A stretch of DNA of 61,488 bases, taken from assembly GCF_007993865.1 (NCBI RefSeq), contig NZ_VIUH01000027.1, forward strand, positions 1-61,488, given 5' to 3'. The notes beneath the pieces were generated by a model. It ran no database searches. It saw nothing but the letters and a program-made list of their open reading frames with translations, and had not been told where the DNA came from. This document shows positions 57,193 through 61,488 of this stretch, one piece after another (within the stretch, counting starts at the first letter, position 1; each line of letters opens with the position of its first letter). This stretch comes from Pseudomonas sp. SJZ079 (lineage in GTDB: Bacteria; Pseudomonadota; Gammaproteobacteria; Pseudomonadales; Pseudomonadaceae). The translations under genes were made by a program, and so were the position numbers.

Positions 57193-58920
57193 TCAGCGGC
57201 GCCGCGCCAACAGCTGCAGCACTTCGTCGAACACCGCATTGTCCAGGCTGCGCGACAGATCCAGCTCCAGGCTGTGGCGGTAATAGGGGCTCAGGTCCAG
57301 GCCGACGCCGAGGGCGTAGAGTTCGATGTGGCCTTCCTGCTCGATCTGCCGCGCCACCTGCTTGAGGTGCAGGTCGAGGATGTCCTGCTGGTTGGCCTGG
57401 TGGGTGGCGCTGTCCATCGGGCAGCCATCGGAGACGATGATCAGGATGCGCCGCCGCGCGTCGCGTTGCAGCAGGCGCTGACGCGCCCAGAGCAGCGCCT
57501 CGCCGTCGATGCCCTCACGGAACAGGTCGGATTTGAGCAGCGCGGCGATGTTCGGCCGGGCGCGGCGCCAGGAGGTTTCCGCGTCCTTGTAAACCACATG
57601 GCTGAGCTCGTTGAGCCGCCCCGGATTGGCGGGTTGACCCATGCGGCGCCAGCGCTTCAGGGGGCGGCCGCCGTTCCACTGGCCGGTGGTGAAACCGAGG
57701 ATTTCACTGCGTGCACCGGCCAGTTCCAGGGCACGGCTGAAGGCGTCGGCCAGCAGGGCGATGTGCTCGATGTGGTTGCGCATCGAGCCGGAGTTGTCGA
57801 TCAGCAGGCTGACCACGCAATCGCTGTGCGGACGCTCGTGCTCGTGGCGGAAGATCTCGCGTTGCTCGGGGCTGATGATCAGACGGCTGAGACGGCCTGC
57901 ATCGATCTGTCCGTCGGTCTGGGCGAAGGCCCAGCCATCGCGACGCGGCGCGGCCAGCAGGGCGCCCAGGCGTTTGCCCAGGCGCGGTAGATTGAGGCCC
58001 TGGGTGGTCAGGCGGCGGTCCAGGCGCTGGCGCAGCTCTTTCAACAGTTCGGTGCGCACCAGGCTGGCGGCGCTGCGCTCGCTGTCATAGTCGCGGCTGA
58101 ATACCCGGTAGGTGAATGCATCTTCGCCGCCGCGCGAGTTGCCTTGAGTAGCGCCACTGATGCTGCCGTCGCCGTCGCCATCCTGCTCGACGTCCAGCAG
58201 CAGGGCGAAGGCCAGGTGGGTCTTTTCGGCGACTTCCGAGACCTTGCGTTCGTCGTTGCCGAGCAGTTCGGCATCCAGTTGCTCGATCAGTTCCTGCGCC
58301 TTGGCGGCGATCAGCAGGGCATGCTCGGTAAACGCCGCCTGGTTGTGGCGACAGCGGCGCAGCAGACCGAAGGCCGCGCCGAAATGGCCGAGCAGGCTCA
58401 GGCGTGGCGCCTCGATGAGCATCTCGGTCTGTTCGCCGGCGCGCCCGCCACACAGCAGAATCCAGCTCATCTGCGCCAGGGTGAAGAGCAGCAGGCCGAC
58501 GTGTCCCTCGGTCTGCCCGGAGTCGAGAAACTGCTGGCTCCACTGCTCAAAGCGCTGCAACAGATTGCGCCGCACGCCGGGGTGACTGTCGGCCACCAGC
58601 GACTCGACGCGCAGTTGTTCGAGCAGTTCGAACACCAGGCGCGCGATGGGCTGCGCCGGCAGGACCTGGCGGACCAGCGCCTGATCGCTGTGCTTGAGGC
58701 GCAGCGCCAGGCTGTCGGCCACCCCGCGCCAGGCTGTGAATTCATCGCGCTCGGGGTCCGGATGCAGGTGCGGTGCGCGCACCGGGAAGTGCCGCTCCTG
58801 CACTTCCAGGCGGCCGCCGCGGTAACGCAAGCGCCGCTCACCGGATAGCGCCCGCAGCGACGCCGCGCAGAGTTCTTCGAGCTGTTGCTGGCGCTTCTCG
58901 CGGCGTGGTGGCTGGTTCAT
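57193..58920 (-). CDS. CobT-like VWA domain protein
   Basis: A 575-residue protein starting MNQPPRREKRQQQ. The N-terminal part is helical and charged; a Asp/Gly-rich acidic linker lies near residues 245-260. The C-terminal VWA domain holds an intact MIDAS DNSGSM (Asp375). NPGRLNELSHVVYKDAETSWRRARPN, GIDGEALLWA and RRRILIIVSDGCPMDS match CobT of aerobic cobaltochelatase. It follows a CobS-like ATPase by 20 bp. No cobN is in the window, so metal chelation is uncertain. Confidence 0.92.
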   Translation of the reverse strand: MNQPPRREKRQQQLEELCAASLRALSGERRLRYRGGRLEVQERHFPVRAPHLHPDPERDEFTAWRGVADSLALRLKHSDQALVRQVLPAQPIARLVFELLEQLRVESLVADSHPGVRRNLLQRFEQWSQQFLDSGQTEGHVGLLLFTLAQMSWILLCGGRAGEQTEMLIEAPRLSLLGHFGAAFGLLRRCRHNQAAFTEHALLIAAKAQELIEQLDAELLGNDERKVSEVAEKTHLAFALLLDVEQDGDGDGSISGATQGNSRGGEDAFTYRVFSRDYDSERSAASLVRTELLKELRQRLDRRLTTQGLNLPRLGKRLGALLAAPRRDGWAFAQTDGQIDAGRLSRLIISPEQREIFRHEHERPHSDCVVSLLIDNSGSMRNHIEHIALLADAFSRALELAGARSEILGFTTGQWNGGRPLKRWRRMGQPANPGRLNELSHVVYKDAETSWRRARPNIAALLKSDLFREGIDGEALLWARQRLLQRDARRRILIIVSDGCPMDSATHQANQQDILDLHLKQVARQIEQEGHIELYALGVGLDLSPYYRHSLELDLSRSLDNAVFDEVLQLLARRR

Positions 58921-58940
58921 GGTGGTTGTCCTGTGCGGGG

Positions 58941-59921
58941 TCAGGCCAGGGCCAACAGGGGCAGCGCCGACTCGCCCAGTTCCTGGTCGAAGCAGCGCTG
59001 GTAGTACTCGGCGACTATCGGTCGCTCTGCCTCGTCGCACTTGTTGAGGAACGACAGGCGGAAGGCCAGCGCCGGGTCGCTGAAAATCTCCATGTTTTCC
59101 GCCCAGGAAATCACGCAGCGCGGCGACATCAGGGTCGACAGGTCGCCGGCGGCGAAGCCCTGGCGGGTCAGGTCGGCCACCGCCACCATCGACGCCAGCA
59201 AGCCCTCGCCATGTCGGGCGAGTAGGTGCGGCACCCGCGCGGCGACTATCGCGACTTCCTCGGCCTGGGGCAGGTAGTTCAGGGTGGCGACTATGTTCCA
59301 GCGGTCCAGTTGCGCCTGGTTGAGCACCTGGGTGCCGTTGTACAGGCCGTTGAGGTTGCCCAGGCCGACGGTGTTGGCGGTGGCAAACAGGCGGAACGAG
59401 GGGTGCGGATGGATCAGCTGGTTCTGGTCGAGCAGATTGAGCTTGCCGCCCTGCTCGAGGATGCGCTGGATCACGAACATCACATCCGGGCGGCCGGCGT
59501 CGTATTCGTCGAAGATCAGTGCCATGGGCCGGCGCAGCGCCCAGGGCAGGACGCCTTCCTGGAATTCGGTGACCTGCTTGCCGTCACGCAGGACGATGCC
59601 GTCCTTGCCGATCAGGTCCAGGCGGCTGATGTGGCCGTCCAGGTTGACCCGCGTGCAGGGCCAGTTCAGCCGCGCGGCAATTTGCTCGATATGGGTCGAC
59701 TTGCCGCTGCCGTGCAGGCCTTGCAGCATCACCCGGCGATTGCGGGTGAAGCCGGCGAGGATCGCCAGGGTCACTTCCGGGTTGAAGCGATAGGCCGGGT
59801 CGATCGCCGGCACCTGCTCGCTCGGCGTGAGGAATACCGGCACGCGCATGCTGGAATCGATACCGAACAACTCCCGGGCAGGGACCAGACGGCTGGCGGG
59901 TTCGATATTCAGGTCGGTCAT
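58941..59921 (-). CDS. CobS-like AAA+ ATPase
   Basis: A 326-residue AAA+ ATPase with Walker A GLHGSGKST (about 68-76), Walker B ALIFDEYDAG and a sensor FATANTVGLG. VNLDGHISRLDLIGKDGIVLRDGK closely matches CobS. With the downstream CobT-like protein it should form a MoxR/VWA-type chaperone pair. In cobalamin synthesis CobS-CobT drive cobalt insertion by CobN; here CobN is absent from the window. Confidence 0.93.
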   Translation of the reverse strand: MTDLNIEPASRLVPARELFGIDSSMRVPVFLTPSEQVPAIDPAYRFNPEVTLAILAGFTRNRRVMLQGLHGSGKSTHIEQIAARLNWPCTRVNLDGHISRLDLIGKDGIVLRDGKQVTEFQEGVLPWALRRPMALIFDEYDAGRPDVMFVIQRILEQGGKLNLLDQNQLIHPHPSFRLFATANTVGLGNLNGLYNGTQVLNQAQLDRWNIVATLNYLPQAEEVAIVAARVPHLLARHGEGLLASMVAVADLTRQGFAAGDLSTLMSPRCVISWAENMEIFSDPALAFRLSFLNKCDEAERPIVAEYYQRCFDQELGESALPLLALA

Positions 59922-60090
59922 GGATGTCGCCTCTGGGCCGGGGGATGGCCAGTGATTCTAGGGGCGTGGTCGAGACAGGAGAGGGACCAGTTACCGGCAC
60001 CTGATGCGGCCAGTGACGGCTGGTGCCACGTTCGGGCGAAAACTGGCTCTATGGTCTGCTGCGGTGGCGGCTAAGGATGGTGCCAGACAG
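59922..60090. other. Intergenic, upstream of cobS
   Basis: This stretch probably holds the promoter for the CobS-CobT genes. No other feature seen before the repeat that starts at 60091. Confidence 0.4.
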
Positions 60091-60234
60091 AAACAGGCCG
60101 TTGAAAAATGTAGCGAGCGATGGCTAGGCAAGGCGGAATCGGCCGAAAAGCGCAGTTTACGTGCTGTAAATGAGCATTTGAGGATGATTCCAACGCTGAA
60201 TAGTCGAGCGCAGTAATTTTTCAACAGCCTGTTT
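60091..60234. repeat. MITE-like element with 19-bp terminal inverted repeats
   Basis: AAACAGGCCGTTGAAAAAT (60091-60109) and ATTTTTCAACAGCCTGTTT (60216-60234) are inverted copies with one mismatch, spanning 144 bp without a gene. The interior holds TTTACGTGCTGTAAATGAGC, a small palindrome. The sequence resembles dispersed non-coding repeats of pseudomonads. Confidence 0.85.
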
Positions 60235-60278
60235 AGCACTCGGCCGTTGCCGCCGAACTACCTTGAGAGGTCAATCAG

Positions 60279-60536
60279 ATGTCCGCCGATACGCTGACGA
60301 TCAAGCTGGACCCGCAGCTCCTCGCGCTGTTTCGCCGTTACCAGGCGCACACGAGCATCGCGCCAGAGTTCTATATCGACGAACTGCTGGCCAAGACCCG
60401 GCCGACCCTGCAGGCCGTGGTCGAGGCGCTGGACGAAGCCGCTGGCGACCCCGAGGCGCTGGCTCAGCTGTTCGGCCGCAAGATGGCCAGCCTGATGCAG
60501 CCCCAGGCCGAACAGTCCGAGCAGGTTAGTGCCTGA
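60279..60536 (+). CDS. Small protein of unknown function
   Basis: An 85-residue acidic, mostly helical protein starting MSADTLTIKLDPQLL after GAGG. It has no membrane segment or recognisable motif. It starts 45 bp after the MITE-like repeat and converges with the DUF3461 gene; stop codons are eight bases apart. Confidence 0.75.
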   Translation: MSADTLTIKLDPQLLALFRRYQAHTSIAPEFYIDELLAKTRPTLQAVVEALDEAAGDPEALAQLFGRKMASLMQPQAEQSEQVSA

Positions 60537-60543
60537 GGAAGGC

Positions 60544-60933
60544 TCAGTTCAGTTGTTCGATTTTCTCGCGGATTTCCGCCAGCTTGGCCTCGACCACGTT
60601 CTCCAGGTGCTGCAAATCCTGTAGCAGCTCTTGCTTGGGCGAGAGTGGCTGTTCGCTGGTGCCGGTCAGCTGCTTGAGCTCGTCGAGGGCCTGCTGCAGC
60701 ACCGGGCTGCAATCGGTCAGTTGCTGCCAGGCCTGGCTGTGACGGCTCTGGCCCGGGATGGAGTTGCGCGGCCGGGCGAAGGTGAATTTCTGGCTGTGCG
60801 GGCGCAACGAGGTGATGGGGCGCAGGTAATAGACCTTGAGCACGTCGCGGTCGTGCTCGCGGCGCAGGCTGAAGCGCGAGATGAGTTCGAAGGAGCTGAT
60901 GCCCATTTCTTTCAGGGTCGTGAAGTCGGTCAT
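60544..60933 (-). CDS. DUF3461 family protein
   Basis: A 129-residue soluble protein starting MTDFTTLKEMGISSFELISRFSLR. The TDF-LKEMGI start and RHDVLKVYYLRPITS-like middle match the DUF3461 family of gammaproteobacteria. The C-terminal third is a charged helix, possibly coiled coil. Function unknown. It is divergent from thiC. Confidence 0.88.
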   Translation of the reverse strand: MTDFTTLKEMGISSFELISRFSLRREHDRDVLKVYYLRPITSLRPHSQKFTFARPRNSIPGQSRHSQAWQQLTDCSPVLQQALDELKQLTGTSEQPLSPKQELLQDLQHLENVVEAKLAEIREKIEQLN

Positions 60934-61333
60934 ATCGGTATCTCGTCTGTGATTGAGTCTGTCGGGGTTAGTCGGCTCCTGTGGCGCATGTGCAACAGAC
61001 AGCGGCAGGCCGGCTGTAGCAGCAGGTCGCGGGGCTGTCTGGCGGGATTGTTATTGTTGTTCAGGCCTCGGTCGTGGTGCCTTGTCGCGAGGCGGCAGGC
61101 TGGGCCGAGGTGAGGAGGCCACTCTCGTCAAGCGAGAGGTGCGCGCAGTTTAACCAGGGTTGGTCGGCCGCCAAGGACCAACCCTGGCCGGCCAGTGGGG
61201 CCAGGCGCCGGGCACAGTCGGCGCTGGATCTGTGGTCCTGGCACCACTGGCTCTGGGGGGGCGGCAGCGCTTGCGGTTAAGGTTTTCCTTTCATTTATGC
61301 AGCGTCCTTCAGCATTCCATTCAGGAGTCCACC
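60934..61333. promoter_or_regulatory. thiC upstream region with a strong hairpin
   Basis: A 400-bp region. CCAGGGTTGGTC (61154-61165) and GACCAACCCTGG (61176-61187) form a perfect 12-bp stem with a 10-base loop. I looked for the TPP riboswitch core (CTGAGA and the ACCTGATC..GGNTAATNCC block) and did not find it. The hairpin could be a leader structure or terminator without a T run. Confidence 0.55.
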
Positions 61334-61488
61334 ATGAGTCAGAATTCCGTGTCGGCTAATAATAAGAAGCCCAGTCCGAACTTGAGTGAGTCCGCCCAGG
61401 TCGACCAGCAATCCGTGCAGCCCTTTACTCGTTCGCAGAAGGTCTATGTGCAGGGTTCGCGCCCGGACATTCGCGTGCCGATGCGCGA
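61334..61488 (+). CDS. thiC: Phosphomethylpyrimidine synthase ThiC, 5' end only
   Basis: The first 51 codons start MSQNSVSANNKK after AGGAG. The segment VQPFTRSQKVYVQGSRPDIRVPMR is the recognisable ThiC N-terminus. ThiC is a radical-SAM enzyme that makes the thiamine pyrimidine from aminoimidazole ribotide. The rest lies beyond the window edge. Confidence 0.93.
   Translation, partial: MSQNSVSANNKKPSPNLSESAQVDQQSVQPFTRSQKVYVQGSRPDIRVPMR

Overview
The window is a GC-rich gammaproteobacterial chromosome segment, almost certainly from Pseudomonas in the broad sense. The evidence is an MvaT-type H-NS protein, a glycine-cleavage operon in the P. aeruginosa gcvH2-gcvP2-glyA2-sdaA-gcvT2 order, a leucine dehydrogenase/E1alpha/E1beta/E2 cluster, a PctA-like chemoreceptor remnant, and Pseudomonas-style REP palindromes. 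No rRNA, tRNA, CRISPR array or complete insertion sequence was found.

Layout. (1) 182-7077, minus strand: a tightly packed six-gene cluster (RDD protein, SpoIIM/DUF95 protein, DUF4129 protein, DUF4350 protein, MoxR AAA+ ATPase, DUF58 protein), probably a membrane-associated MoxR chaperone system. (2) 7.5-18 kb: sbcB (exonuclease I) convergent with mvaT across a perfect palindromic terminator; a CBS-domain protein; a broken PctA-like chemoreceptor; a YjgR/HerA-like ATPase; an SRPBCC protein; a divergent LysR/SDR pair. (3) 18-21 kb: a PAS-GAF-GGDEF diguanylate cyclase, an IS3-family transposase scar and a second LysR regulator. (4) 21-31 kb: a lipid-metabolism island with two SDRs, an enoyl-CoA hydratase-like protein, a membrane protein, an acyl-CoA ligase, an acyl-CoA-binding protein, a wax-ester synthase/DGAT, an alpha/beta hydrolase and a divergent AraC-family regulator. 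Parts of it look less GC-rich than the flanks. (5) 31.6-40.6 kb: the glycine/serine catabolic operon gcvH-gcvP-AGCS symporter-glyA-sdaA-gcvT, with paired inverted repeats upstream that could be GcsR sites. (6) 41.3-47.8 kb: a decayed FAD oxidoreductase, a DUF1302/DUF1329 envelope pair and a MalT-like LuxR regulator. (7) 48-53.4 kb: a SirB1-like protein, then leucine dehydrogenase and a 2-oxoacid dehydrogenase E1alpha/E1beta/E2 set. (8) 53.5-56.6 kb: a DctPQM-type TRAP transporter. (9) 57-61.5 kb: a CobS/CobT-like ATPase/VWA pair, a MITE-like repeat, two small conserved-looking proteins and the 5' end of thiC, cut by the window edge.

How it works together: the operon at 31.6-40.6 kb turns glycine into serine and C1-tetrahydrofolate, and serine into pyruvate. 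The cluster at 49-53.4 kb deaminates branched-chain amino acids and can oxidatively decarboxylate the resulting or related 2-oxoacids. The lipid island carries the parts to activate fatty acids, hold acyl-CoA and esterify it into neutral lipid.

The most unusual signals are: the chemoreceptor pseudogene, whose two frameshifts have distinct, readable mechanisms (a 21-bp inverted duplication and a 7-bp tandem duplication); the ACBP-WS/DGAT island; the nested-hairpin 267-bp repeat with perfect 21-bp termini; and the orphan CobS/CobT pair.
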